From a virus: 44,578 nucleotides of DNA. This document shows positions 29,024-36,417 of this stretch, piece after piece. The DNA lies in IMG/VR virus record IMGVR_UViG_3300036760_000421, positions 1 through 44,578 of that record; one strand, written 5' to 3'. The position numbers and the translations under genes were made by a program. The notes under the pieces were generated by a model that was given only the letters and a program-made list of their open reading frames with translations, was not told where the DNA came from and did not search any database. How positions within the stretch are numbered: the first letter of the stretch is position 1; the number at the start of each line of letters is the position of its first letter.

Positions 29024-29517
29024 GCCAACTTAAAACTCCCGTCTGCCACAGTATACTTAGCTCCCTCTAATAGACCATCCTGAGCCTTACAACTATATCT
29101 CCACCAGCCAAGAGTGGCTGAATCGGTCGGATTATAGTAATAGACATATTTACCAGTCGCATCATTAGTCATAGGAGCAGCTGTAAGTGCAGATGTTGTC
29201 GTAGATGCTCCTGTCCCAGTATCAGTTATAGCTTCGCCAGATTTCCATACGCCAGTTACCTGCTGAACCTCTAGTTCTGTAGCACTGGGCTTTTCTATAA
29301 TGACACCAGTAGCGCCAGAAGTTCCTCCCGTTACCTTTAGTCCGATTGTGAAAGAAGCACTGGACACAACAAAAATAATACCTGCCTTAACTACTCCATC
29401 TGGGTCAGTAATCGTAATCTGAATCCCCTGGTTAGGATTGTCATAGACTCCTGCCCAGGTCTTAGTCTCAGCCCAGATTGGAATTGTCTCTGGTCTTTGA
29501 AATACCTCTGTAGCCAT
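29020..29517 (-). CDS. Beta-rich virion appendage protein (165 aa)
   Basis: Strand-rich text (WAGVYDNPNQGIQITITDPDG, ASFTIGLKVTGGTSGATGVI, WWRYSCKAQDG) suggests an Ig-like or beta-sandwich virion domain with an internal ~50-residue insertion typical of phage tail decorations. It is tightly coupled to both neighbours (ATGG/TTAG overlaps). No precise family recognised; tail accessory protein by context. Confidence 0.6.
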   Translation of the reverse strand: MATEVFQRPETIPIWAETKTWAGVYDNPNQGIQITITDPDGVVKAGIIFVVSSASFTIGLKVTGGTSGATGVIIEKPSATELEVQQVTGVWKSGEAITDTGTGASTTTSALTAAPMTNDATGKYVYYYNPTDSATLGWWRYSCKAQDGLLEGAKYTVADGSFKLA

Positions 29518-31001
29518 TAGTTATGCGCCTCCATATCGTAGTAAGGTCTGGTATAAACCTTTATATCTCTATAGGGTCTGCCATATACCAGCATCTTTAG
29601 CACCTTGCCAGTAAGCTGAATAATGGCAGATACCAATGCTCCGACTTTAACAGCAGCCTTGCGGGTAGCGACAATTCTTCTAGTTGCTATGGATTTGATG
29701 CCAAGTTTAGTGGAACTTAATCTTACCAAGGCTAATGTTCTTTGAGCAGTAACCTTTGCTCCAACAATTACTGCCGATGCTCTGGTTCTGCCCCAAGATT
29801 TAGCAGCACTTATAACCTCTCCAATAAGGGTTAGAGCAGCTCTATGTATCCCAACTATCCTTGAAGCAGCGATTGAGATTTCAACAGCAGTAACAGAGGC
29901 AAGTGTCTTGGCTATTCTTCTCTTGGCGAATATCTTAACCCCGATAGAGACAAAAGCCATCTGAACATTAGCCCATATGCTTGCGGTTACTAATGCTCCA
30001 ATAATTGTGGTAGCTAATCTCGTTAGGGCAAGTCTTGGCTTAATAGCTGTAACTCTAACGCCTATTATCCTTGAGGCTGTCCTGATATAGCTAGGAAGCC
30101 TTGAGGCTGCAGAGACAACCCCAATGATAACTGAAGACGCTCTGGTCATTCCCCAACTCTTAGAAGCAGATACGAGTGTTCCGATTAAGGTGGAGCTTAA
30201 CCTTGTTATGACTAATGCTCTTAGGGCTGTTACTGTATTGCCTACTATGACTGAAGCCTGCCGAGTATGACCCCAAATCTTTGAAGCACTAGCAACTATC
30301 CCTACTATTACAGGGGACTGTCTAACTGTGCCCCAGCTCTTAGATGCACTGGTAACTATACCCAAAATAGTGGGCGACGCCCTCGTTGTGGTCAATAATC
30401 CTCTCAGGGCAGTTGCTAAGTTGCCTATGATAACTGAAGCTGGGCGAATACCGCCATAAACTCTTGAGGCAGTGGCAACTGCACCAACTAGAACGGATGC
30501 TGTCCTCTGATAAACAGCAACACCCCACTCCTCAAACATAAAGTCCGTGCCAGTATCCAATGTCCAGGTGCTGCCGCTGTCGCCGCTCCCAGCATAACTT
30601 CCACCAGCATAAGTAGGGCTGGAAACATCACATCTCCAGAAAAGTTGATTACTGCTATTCCCGCTAGGTGCTCTTACTACAATAGCATATTTGGTGGATG
30701 CAACTAGGTCATAGCCAGCACCTAGAGTAATCTCATACCAAGTATTAGTAGGATACTCTGATAAGGTATTTCCATTTATAGTGCCAGAGCATAAATCGTT
30801 ACCAGTTGGCTTCCCAGCACCATCAGTAGCCCTGATACCAACAGTGATAGTGCCTGGTGAACCGTAACGACATAATAATAGTTTGACGCTAGTAACTTTA
30901 TGTGCTGTAGTCGGAGTGAAGGTCTGCGCAAACCACCAGACGCCATAGGGGCTATTTTGGTCGTCGTCATTGGTGTTATAGTATTCGTAACGAGTAGCCA
31001 T
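29517..31001 (-). CDS. Virion protein: beta-sandwich head plus ~15 twenty-residue repeats
   Basis: Residues 1-160 (WFAQTFTPTTAHKVTSVKLL, TKYAIVVRAPSG, DSGSTWTLDTGTDFMFEEWG) resemble the carbohydrate-binding-like sandwich often seen in surface and tail proteins. From about residue 165 to 455 come roughly 15 units of about 20 residues with consensus R-x-A-S-x-x-I-I-G-x-x-V-x-A-S-K-x-W-G-x-T. They are rich in Ala, Val, Ile and Arg and have almost no acidic residues. The end is YGRPYRDIKVYTRPYYDMEA. It may form a fibre or solenoid of the tail. Such positively charged repeats are unusual. Confidence 0.65.
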   Translation of the reverse strand: MATRYEYYNTNDDDQNSPYGVWWFAQTFTPTTAHKVTSVKLLLCRYGSPGTITVGIRATDGAGKPTGNDLCSGTINGNTLSEYPTNTWYEITLGAGYDLVASTKYAIVVRAPSGNSSNQLFWRCDVSSPTYAGGSYAGSGDSGSTWTLDTGTDFMFEEWGVAVYQRTASVLVGAVATASRVYGGIRPASVIIGNLATALRGLLTTTRASPTILGIVTSASKSWGTVRQSPVIVGIVASASKIWGHTRQASVIVGNTVTALRALVITRLSSTLIGTLVSASKSWGMTRASSVIIGVVSAASRLPSYIRTASRIIGVRVTAIKPRLALTRLATTIIGALVTASIWANVQMAFVSIGVKIFAKRRIAKTLASVTAVEISIAASRIVGIHRAALTLIGEVISAAKSWGRTRASAVIVGAKVTAQRTLALVRLSSTKLGIKSIATRRIVATRKAAVKVGALVSAIIQLTGKVLKMLVYGRPYRDIKVYTRPYYDMEAHN

Positions 31002-31009
31002 TTAGCTCC

Positions 31010-31327
31010 TCAAACTTTGAATTCTAAACCTACGAATTGCTGTGCCTGTGCAACTTTGGTGTGAGCCCTCTTAAAAGCCCCTAGTTTCTCCTTTATATTA
31101 TCTGTAACCTGTGCCTTGGTTACATCTACAGGGAAACTCAAAGATAGGCTTCTAAAAGGCACAAATACTTTATGAGTAGGAACCACCTCGCCCACAAAGG
31201 TTGCTGGTCTGTCTGGCACATCTATCCAGCAATTATCATAGCCAGTCTCACCTAACTCAAAAAAGCAGTCCACACCAACAACAATAGTATCTGGGCTAAA
31301 ACCAATATCTCTTATTTTGGCTATCAT
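31010..31327 (-). CDS. Hypothetical structural protein (105 aa)
   Basis: I start at 31327, because GGGAGG lies seven bases upstream; an in-frame ATG at 31357 has none. Begins MIAKIRDIGFSPDTIVVGVD and continues with strand-like text, ending with a basic helix. It lies between the AUC-start gene and the repeat protein in the tail region. No family recognised. Confidence 0.6.
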   Translation of the reverse strand: MIAKIRDIGFSPDTIVVGVDCFFELGETGYDNCWIDVPDRPATFVGEVVPTHKVFVPFRSLSLSFPVDVTKAQVTDNIKEKLGAFKRAHTKVAQAQQFVGLEFKV

Positions 31328-31349
31328 AGAGAAGCCTCCCGTTTCCTTA

Positions 31350-31757
31350 CTAAGCACCGAGCTTGAACTGCATCTTCATTTCTACAGTAAGAGTGTCCGT
31401 GTTCTCTAAGGGGATAGCAGAAGCAAAGCAGCAAAGGGCGAAGAGAACATCAGGGGTAGTCAGGTTATTGAAGGTTCCGAAGCCCAAGACAGTTATCGTC
31501 TCACCAGCAGTAAACACGTGGTCTACTTCTACTGTGTCATTGGGGACAGTGGTCTGGCTGGTAATTACACTGTTAGCTGCCACCATTGATACCCCAGACT
31601 CCGTGCACTTTGTAACACCAGTATAGGTCTGGTCTTCATTAGCGGTGCAGGATGTCTTGATACAACAAACCTTCTCTACCTCGTTAGCTGCTTCTCCAGC
31701 TACTAGTTTGGCTATCTCCGCATAGCCTTGTTTGGTCGGACTTTGTGTCTGTGCGAT
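31350..31757 (-). CDS. Structural-type protein with apparent AUC start codon (135 aa)
   Basis: The frame is open from 31808 and contains no ATG, GTG or TTG before residue 58. GGAGG (31766-31770) stands eight bases before ATC (31755-31757), the ideal spacing, giving an N-terminus (M)AQTQSPTKQGYAEIAKLV. Starting at the first ATG (31586) would drop a conserved-looking N-terminus and lacks a ribosome site. The product is strand-rich (VITSQTTVPNDTVEVDHVFT), typical of virion proteins. Either AUC is used, or a single G>C change (ATG to ATC) exists in the DNA or the assembly. Confidence 0.6.
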   Translation of the reverse strand: MAQTQSPTKQGYAEIAKLVAGEAANEVEKVCCIKTSCTANEDQTYTGVTKCTESGVSMVAANSVITSQTTVPNDTVEVDHVFTAGETITVLGFGTFNNLTTPDVLFALCCFASAIPLENTDTLTVEMKMQFKLGA

Positions 31758-31812
31758 TTTATTTGCCTCCTTTTCGCAACCTTGTGCGTTGTATTTAGGT
31801 CTGTTATTTTAT

Positions 31813-31841
31813 TTGTGCTTTGTCATTCTTTATGGTATAAT
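31813..31841 (+). promoter_or_regulatory. Promoter of the LAGLIDADG gene
   Basis: TTGTGC (31813-31818), 17-base spacer and TATAAT (31836-31841). The ATG begins at 31848, six bases after the -10 element, so the transcript should be leaderless. It runs against all neighbouring genes. Confidence 0.75.
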
Positions 31842-31847
31842 TAACTT

Positions 31848-32276
31848 ATGATAAAAGATACTGATTTAGCTTATGCCGCAGGGGTCATTGACAGTGATGG
31901 TTGTATTTCCATCTGCAATGAAACTCGGAATGACCGACCACATTCCTACCATCGGCTTAATGTAAGAGTTGCCACTACTGATGTTCGGATACTTGAATGG
32001 TTTAAAACTACCTTTGGCGGTAATACATATCTGCAAAATAAACCGAGAGGCAACCGTAAGGCCTGTTGGGCTTGGTCTAAGCGAGATGAACCAGCTGCAG
32101 ATTTCCTGACGGGTATTATGCCATTTCTCATTTATAAACGAGACCAAGCACTTGTTGCTCTGGATTTTAGGGATTATAAAAATAATCATAAACATGCCAA
32201 ATTTGATGAGGCTTCCGTTCCTTATGAAAAGGCATTTGCTGATACTCTTAAATCCCTGCATCAACATCGCCGATAG
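31848..32276 (+). CDS. LAGLIDADG homing endonuclease
   Basis: LAYAAGVIDSDGCISI at residues 6-21 is the LAGLIDADG motif with its catalytic Asp, followed by strand-rich DNA-binding saddle text (YHRLNVRVATTDVRILEWFKTTFGG, NRKACWAWSK). Its 142 residues and single clear motif suggest a homodimeric enzyme. It is alone on the plus strand inside the leftward late operon, with its own promoter, as expected of a free-standing mobile gene inserted between head-tail genes. It likely cleaves alleles lacking the insertion. Confidence 0.88.
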   Translation: MIKDTDLAYAAGVIDSDGCISICNETRNDRPHSYHRLNVRVATTDVRILEWFKTTFGGNTYLQNKPRGNRKACWAWSKRDEPAADFLTGIMPFLIYKRDQALVALDFRDYKNNHKHAKFDEASVPYEKAFADTLKSLHQHRR

Positions 32277-32286
32277 TCCCCCCTTT

Positions 32287-32637
32287 TTATTTTAGAAATG
32301 GGTCAACATTATATTTCCTGCAAATAGGGCAGGTTAGCTTTATGTGAGCGTGGATTGCTTGCCATAGTGTTTGAGGGCTAGGCTCACCAGTTCTGTAGCG
32401 TTCTAAAATATCCTTGTCCCTATGAGACTCTGCATAAGCTACTCTCCTCTTGTGATAGAGTAAGACCAGAGTATAACTCAGGGACGCTATCAGATAGTTC
32501 CACAGGCAACTGAACCTCAGACACTCAATAGCTTTAGGTGGGTCAATGGAAACTAGTCTAACTACCAGCTTCCCATTATGTCTATGAGTTGCTCCCCAAG
32601 ATACTACGAGTCCACTTCCAGCTCTGGCTTGAGCCAC
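32287..32637 (-). CDS. Hypothetical protein with CPIC motif (116 aa)
   Basis: The start is GTG at 32637 behind GGAGGG. The sequence begins with a Gly/Arg/His-rich part, a middle hydrophobic stretch (CLWNYLIASLSYTLVLLYHK) possibly membrane-associated, and ends with LTCPICRKYNVDPF, one CxxC pair. Position in the head-tail region suggests a late gene; family not recognised. Confidence 0.55.
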   Translation of the reverse strand: MAQARAGSGLVVSWGATHRHNGKLVVRLVSIDPPKAIECLRFSCLWNYLIASLSYTLVLLYHKRRVAYAESHRDKDILERYRTGEPSPQTLWQAIHAHIKLTCPICRKYNVDPFLK

Positions 32638-32648
32638 ATTCCCTCCTT

Positions 32649-33455
32649 TTAAGTGTATCTTTTGTTTACCCTTGGTGAAGTGATTTGATTTAATTTATTC
32701 CTATAAAGAGTTAATTGTGTAATCCCCCAGTTCTGCATCCTACTGTCAGCGTTTGCCCCTCCTATATTTATCTTGTCTATCATACTTTGAACCTTGTTTA
32801 TTGCGGCTTGGGCAGTTACGCCTTGAATTAAAAGCTCTTCAAGTTCAATGTCTAAAGTAGAAGAAGACTCGGTTAGCGTATGAACCTTATAACAGTAGAC
32901 GAACACCTCGTCTCCGTCATCGGGAGCGGAGCCAACATCTATGGTCAGAACATCGCCGAAGATGTCAAAGTTCCTTAGATTTTTTGGTCTTCGGCGAGTG
33001 GGATATTCCACCTCGTCAACAGATAACAGGCCTGTTATATCTCCGATGTAGATGTCTCTTGGGTTGGTTCCCCCAGCGCAGTAAATCTCATAGTCTTCTC
33101 CAGAAGTCATAATGTCCGTGTCTAAGGTTACATCAGAGGCACTGTTACGAACCGTGATAATAGCCGTGGACTTATCAGTAGTGTTATAAACAGTTTTCCC
33201 CACATCACCTGCTACAAAACTTGCCGATGTGTCTACAAGGTGATTAGCTAAGGTTGAAGTGGCTGTTCCCGACTTGTTTACGGCATAGACAGTCTCCTTG
33301 ACCTGATAAGGACGGGGGCGGGAGATTTCAACTAAGAAGGAACTGATGATTAAATCCAACTCGTCATCTTCCCATGTATAGTCCTCATCCGAAGACACGA
33401 ATTCATCTCTTAATACTTGCCTGACGGTTGCACGGATGGCGCTAAGGGTTCTCAT
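32649..33455 (-). CDS. Head-tail adaptor-like protein (268 aa)
   Basis: An N-terminal helical part (LSAIRATVRQVLRDEF, WEDDELDLIISSFLVEI) resembles the start of phage adaptor/gp4-type proteins that extend the portal ring. A beta-rich insertion (about residues 60-130) and a C-terminal helix (LTLYRNKLNQI) follow. Location between the small DUF3008-like gene and tail genes fits a neck protein. The fold call is moderate: small motifs only. Confidence 0.6.
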   Translation of the reverse strand: MRTLSAIRATVRQVLRDEFVSSDEDYTWEDDELDLIISSFLVEISRPRPYQVKETVYAVNKSGTATSTLANHLVDTSASFVAGDVGKTVYNTTDKSTAIITVRNSASDVTLDTDIMTSGEDYEIYCAGGTNPRDIYIGDITGLLSVDEVEYPTRRRPKNLRNFDIFGDVLTIDVGSAPDDGDEVFVYCYKVHTLTESSSTLDIELEELLIQGVTAQAAINKVQSMIDKINIGGANADSRMQNWGITQLTLYRNKLNQITSPRVNKRYT

Positions 33456-33462
33456 ACTTCAC

Positions 33463-33624
33463 CTACTTCTTCACTGGAGCTTCGCAGTATTCCTTTAGGG
33501 TTGCTTCATCGTTTGTCTCGGCTAACTTCGCTGCTTGCTTGCTGTAGTTTTTGGGTGTTTCACCCCGCCTAATACTAAGCGCAATGCAGAAGAGCGTTTT
33601 TTGTGCCTTACTCGTTGCTGGCAT
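33463..33624 (-). CDS. DUF3008-like small protein (53 aa)
   Basis: MPATSKAQKTLFCIALSIRR followed by a Lys/Glu-rich end (SKQAAKLAET) matches the DUF3008 pattern (MPATSKAQ...), small proteins of unknown function in phages and bacteria. It starts behind GGAGGTTAAT. Confidence 0.75.
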   Translation of the reverse strand: MPATSKAQKTLFCIALSIRRGETPKNYSKQAAKLAETNDEATLKEYCEAPVKK

Positions 33625-33633
33625 ATTAACCTC

Positions 33634-34029
33634 CTAAATTAAAATCACTTGTGGGGAATATCCATTTTCCCCGATTTCAAAATACTCCCTATATCCATAA
33701 TCACGATTTGGCTCAAATAGTTTGAACCCCCCACCATAATAAAACATATTAAAGGCGTGAAGTCCGTAGGGTGATTTACCAATAACCATTCCGAGAGTGT
33801 TTAACCCATATATCTCAGCACAATCGTTCATAGCCTCAAGTGCTATATTATCGCAATCAAACCTATCTTCCTTGTGAGGTTTGGAGATGGATAGTTTCTG
33901 TATAATTTCCCCCCAACCCTCCAGGTCAGTGTAGTAATACCATCTATCTAATAGGCCAAAGGGGATTTTAACTTTTAATTTCTTGATGAGCTTCTCTAAT
34001 TCAGGAGCGGATATTTTATATTCCTTCAA
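33634..34029 (-). CDS. Cysteine-peptidase-like (transglutaminase/MOA-type) protein
   Basis: FDCDNIALEAMNDCAEIYGLN (Cys near residue 58), LHAFNMFYYGG (His near residue 93) and FKLFEPNRDYG provide, in order, the Cys, His and Glu/Asn positions of a papain/transglutaminase-like fold. The layout resembles the small 'lectin MOA-related' peptidase-like phage proteins I recall. It is 131 residues, between a charged 79-aa gene and a DUF3008-like gene. A role in maturation or in attacking a host polymer is possible; neither is shown. Confidence 0.6.
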   Translation of the reverse strand: MKEYKISAPELEKLIKKLKVKIPFGLLDRWYYYTDLEGWGEIIQKLSISKPHKEDRFDCDNIALEAMNDCAEIYGLNTLGMVIGKSPYGLHAFNMFYYGGGFKLFEPNRDYGYREYFEIGENGYSPQVILI

Positions 34030-34265
34030 AATACCTTTCCCCTCCCACTCACCCAGTCCTTGAACCGTCTCATTTCACGATAGGCTTCAATGGCTGGAAT
34101 TTTGCGGTATCTAGCTCTTTGCTTGCGTTCAAGTTCTTGCTTTTTACTATTCCGCCTTGACCATTCAAGCATCTCTTGTAACTGACCAGGACTCATATTT
34201 TCAGAGCCGAGAATTAAAACCCTTTCTATCTTCCCGTCTTCTGTCATAAATTCGTGTAATGCCAT
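34026..34265 (-). CDS. Charged hypothetical protein (79 aa)
   Basis: Starts MALHEFMTEDGKIERVLILG and continues with a very basic helical tail (SKKQELERKQRARYRKIPAI). It overlaps the peptidase-like gene by four bases. Possibly a small capsid-associated or assembly protein by position; family unknown. Confidence 0.55.
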   Translation of the reverse strand: MALHEFMTEDGKIERVLILGSENMSPGQLQEMLEWSRRNSKKQELERKQRARYRKIPAIEAYREMRRFKDWVSGRGKVF

Positions 34266-34297
34266 CGTTAAATCGCCTTCTATCCTCCAATATTAAA

Positions 34298-34332
34298 GGG
34301 GGTGTTAAGGCACACCCCCAAAGCCTTTGGGG
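34298..34332 (-). terminator. Attenuator-like pair of exclusive hairpins
   Basis: On the minus strand directly after the stop of the 34333 gene, CCCCAAAGGCTTTGGGG folds on itself. Its G arm can instead join GGGGGTGT/ACACCCCC (34298-34319), an 8-bp stem followed by TTTAAT. The two folds exclude each other, the layout of an attenuator or leaky terminator between the virion protein and the rest of the late genes. Confidence 0.6.
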
Positions 34333-35124
34333 TTATATGCTTATTTGAAGCATAATGAATGGTGCGCCCTGAGTAGCTGTGCTTGTCTCGGCAAGAACAA
34401 ACCCAGCGTATTGGCTTGAGAGGGTTCCGCTGGGAGTTTGCCCAGCCTTTTCTAGCGAACCATCGTGTCTGAAGATTATTCCTCTGTCATAAGCCACTCC
34501 TACATTTGACTGGGGTGCTAACCAGCAAGCCCCCCAAGTCTGTATCCATAGATATTGACCAGTAGTGGCAGGAATTGTAGCTACACCAACAACGGCTTTA
34601 TCCATAGCACTGTCACAGACTACATAAGCATACGGACTTGCCATTGCCTCGCCGTGAGTAACGTCAGCAACAACGGCTACTGGGGTTGGCGTATCTATTC
34701 CAATCGTCATCTCACGGACACCGCCTACGGCAGTAGTGGCAGTATTAGAGGTTATTCTTCTGACGAATGTGTTTGAACTGTGCGGAAATATCACTATGTA
34801 TCCGCCAACCATCTCGTCTTCGGCGATGACACCTGTCCCTAGGGGGCCGTCGGTTACTACGGTATCTAGCACAATACTTTTTGCACCAGCATCGGCAGAC
34901 AGAGCGACTGTGGTAAAAGCTATGTGTTGGCTATAACCATTTTTAACACCCATATCAGGATTAAGTGACCCGCCTGCTTTCGCATAGACAAACACTCTGC
35001 CATCTTCCAATATCATTCTCTGACCGAGTGGGTGTTTTTGGGTTGTATCTGCCTCATGAATGGGAGCTGTAGCCCCATTACAATATATTGCATTGGGGAA
35101 ACTTCCAGGATATTCTTGTGTCAT
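34333..35124 (-). CDS. Head decoration-type virion protein (263 aa)
   Basis: LGQRMILEDGRVFVYAKAGGSL is a signature I recall in a common phage protein encoded near capsid genes, thought to be a structural or decoration protein. The rest is beta-rich. AAAAGGAGG precedes ATG at 35124 (the TTG two codons upstream is less likely). It lies two genes after major capsid protein 2, consistent with a capsid-surface role. Confidence 0.7.
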   Translation of the reverse strand: MTQEYPGSFPNAIYCNGATAPIHEADTTQKHPLGQRMILEDGRVFVYAKAGGSLNPDMGVKNGYSQHIAFTTVALSADAGAKSIVLDTVVTDGPLGTGVIAEDEMVGGYIVIFPHSSNTFVRRITSNTATTAVGGVREMTIGIDTPTPVAVVADVTHGEAMASPYAYVVCDSAMDKAVVGVATIPATTGQYLWIQTWGACWLAPQSNVGVAYDRGIIFRHDGSLEKAGQTPSGTLSSQYAGFVLAETSTATQGAPFIMLQISI

Positions 35125-35126
35125 TA

Positions 35127-35552
35127 TCAATCCTCCTTTTTAGAACCTAAAATATTTGAGCCGAATGGTATTTCGGCAACTTGCTCGGGCTTAATGGTAA
35201 GGTTTCGGAAGGGTATCCCCTCCTTCTTTGCCCATTCAGCAAGTTTGTTGTAATCTTCCACTTGCTGTGGGATTACAACGGGGGTAACCTGCCCCCCATC
35301 ATCGGATTCAGCGGCTTTTAACTGCGGTATTACAATGGGGGGAGGTATAATTTGTTCCACTTTTATGGGTGGTTCAAGCGTAAAGCCCATGCGTAGAAGT
35401 AACCTTGTATGGTATGCGTCAGCGGGCAAGGGGCAGGTAGGGTCTCCCATTCCTGGATGGTAATAAATCCGTCTTTTCTTCACCTTCCTGTATGGAAGGG
35501 GGCGTATAAGAACGCCCCCTACATTCCTCTCGCCCGCTATTACATCATCCAT
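35127..35552 (-). CDS. Small head protein sharing a motif with the giant protein (141 aa)
   Basis: The N-terminal half has basic text (RPLPYRKVKKRRIYYHPGMG). The C-terminal part KLAEWAKKEGIPFRNLTIKP closely matches KFIEWAKSEGIPVRDLTVTP in giant 1 and the corresponding giant 2 segment, giving a shared 20-residue module. A Pro-rich linker (IPPPIVIPQ) lies between. It sits directly after capsid 2, so may bind capsid or giant protein; function inferred only. Confidence 0.6.
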   Translation of the reverse strand: MDDVIAGERNVGGVLIRPLPYRKVKKRRIYYHPGMGDPTCPLPADAYHTRLLLRMGFTLEPPIKVEQIIPPPIVIPQLKAAESDDGGQVTPVVIPQQVEDYNKLAEWAKKEGIPFRNLTIKPEQVAEIPFGSNILGSKKED

Positions 35553-35553
35553 T

Positions 35554-36405
35554 TTAAGTTACCGCAGGAGCAACGCAAGCCCAGTGCATCTCACGACCAT
35601 AGGTTGCGTCAATTATAAAAGCCTCGTAGTCAGAGACTATAACCAACTCGGTAGCTCTTAGAGATGCATCTCTCTCACGCTCCGTAGTATCTGCTAGTGA
35701 TTGCAAATACCCAAGACAGGATTTAGAGAACATTCCACCCTTAGCTGTGCCAGTAGAGATGGCGATATTGCCATCCTCAAAACAGGGGACACCAGCCCAG
35801 GTGCCAACGTGCCACTGTTTAATCACATCTACAGTAAGACCAGCTTGCGGAATCGGGTAAGTGCCAGAAACCGCTACTGCAGCCTTTAGCGGATGCGCCT
35901 GATAGGGATGAACAACACAGTTAATCGGTAGCGGGACGGGGACAGCTTCCAAGATAGTTGCGGCTGCAGCATAAAAGCTAAGCGTCAGGGCATCTGAGCC
36001 ATCGTTAGTTGGTGTTAAGGTATCAAAAAGGTCAAGTAAATCCTTGTCCTTTTTCCGCCCCATAGCATCACCAACCTGGCGACCAACCATAGCCCAGACA
36101 TCCTCATTTAGTTGCCTAGCCAACTTATCGGTGATAATAACCTTTAAGCCAACCTCTTCGCAGTCAATTTGTTCTGCGGTCATACCAATGTCTGCGCTAT
36201 TTGTCATATCCGTGCCATCGGTTAGGTCTGCCGCCGTCATTTGTCCGACCTTCGGGATTGTTAATTGTCTCTCGCCCTTTCCCAGGGTGAAATGCTCCAC
36301 CAGGGTTAGCATCGGTGCAGTAAACTCTTGAGTAAATCGTGCCTTAGCTATGATGGTGCGTTGTGCCTCATCAAGCTCGGTAGTAGAAGCAGTTTGAATA
36401 CCCAT
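35554..36405 (-). CDS. Major capsid protein 2 (HK97-fold type)
   Basis: The 283-residue protein reads MGIQTASTTELDEAQRTIIAKARFTQEF, FTLGKGERQLTIPKVGQMTAADLTDGTDM, EVGLKVIITDKLARQLNEDVW and a C-terminal VSDYEAFIIDATYGREMHW, a layout I recall for HK97-fold capsid proteins of uncultured phages. AAAGGAGGAAAA precedes the ATG. It follows scaffold 2. It shows no recognisable similarity to capsid 1, which is of the GP7-like family. It is the capsid protein that belongs to the complete 35-kb unit of this window. Confidence 0.75.
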   Translation of the reverse strand: MGIQTASTTELDEAQRTIIAKARFTQEFTAPMLTLVEHFTLGKGERQLTIPKVGQMTAADLTDGTDMTNSADIGMTAEQIDCEEVGLKVIITDKLARQLNEDVWAMVGRQVGDAMGRKKDKDLLDLFDTLTPTNDGSDALTLSFYAAAATILEAVPVPLPINCVVHPYQAHPLKAAVAVSGTYPIPQAGLTVDVIKQWHVGTWAGVPCFEDGNIAISTGTAKGGMFSKSCLGYLQSLADTTERERDASLRATELVIVSDYEAFIIDATYGREMHWACVAPAVT

Positions 36406-36417
36406 TTTTCCTCCTTT

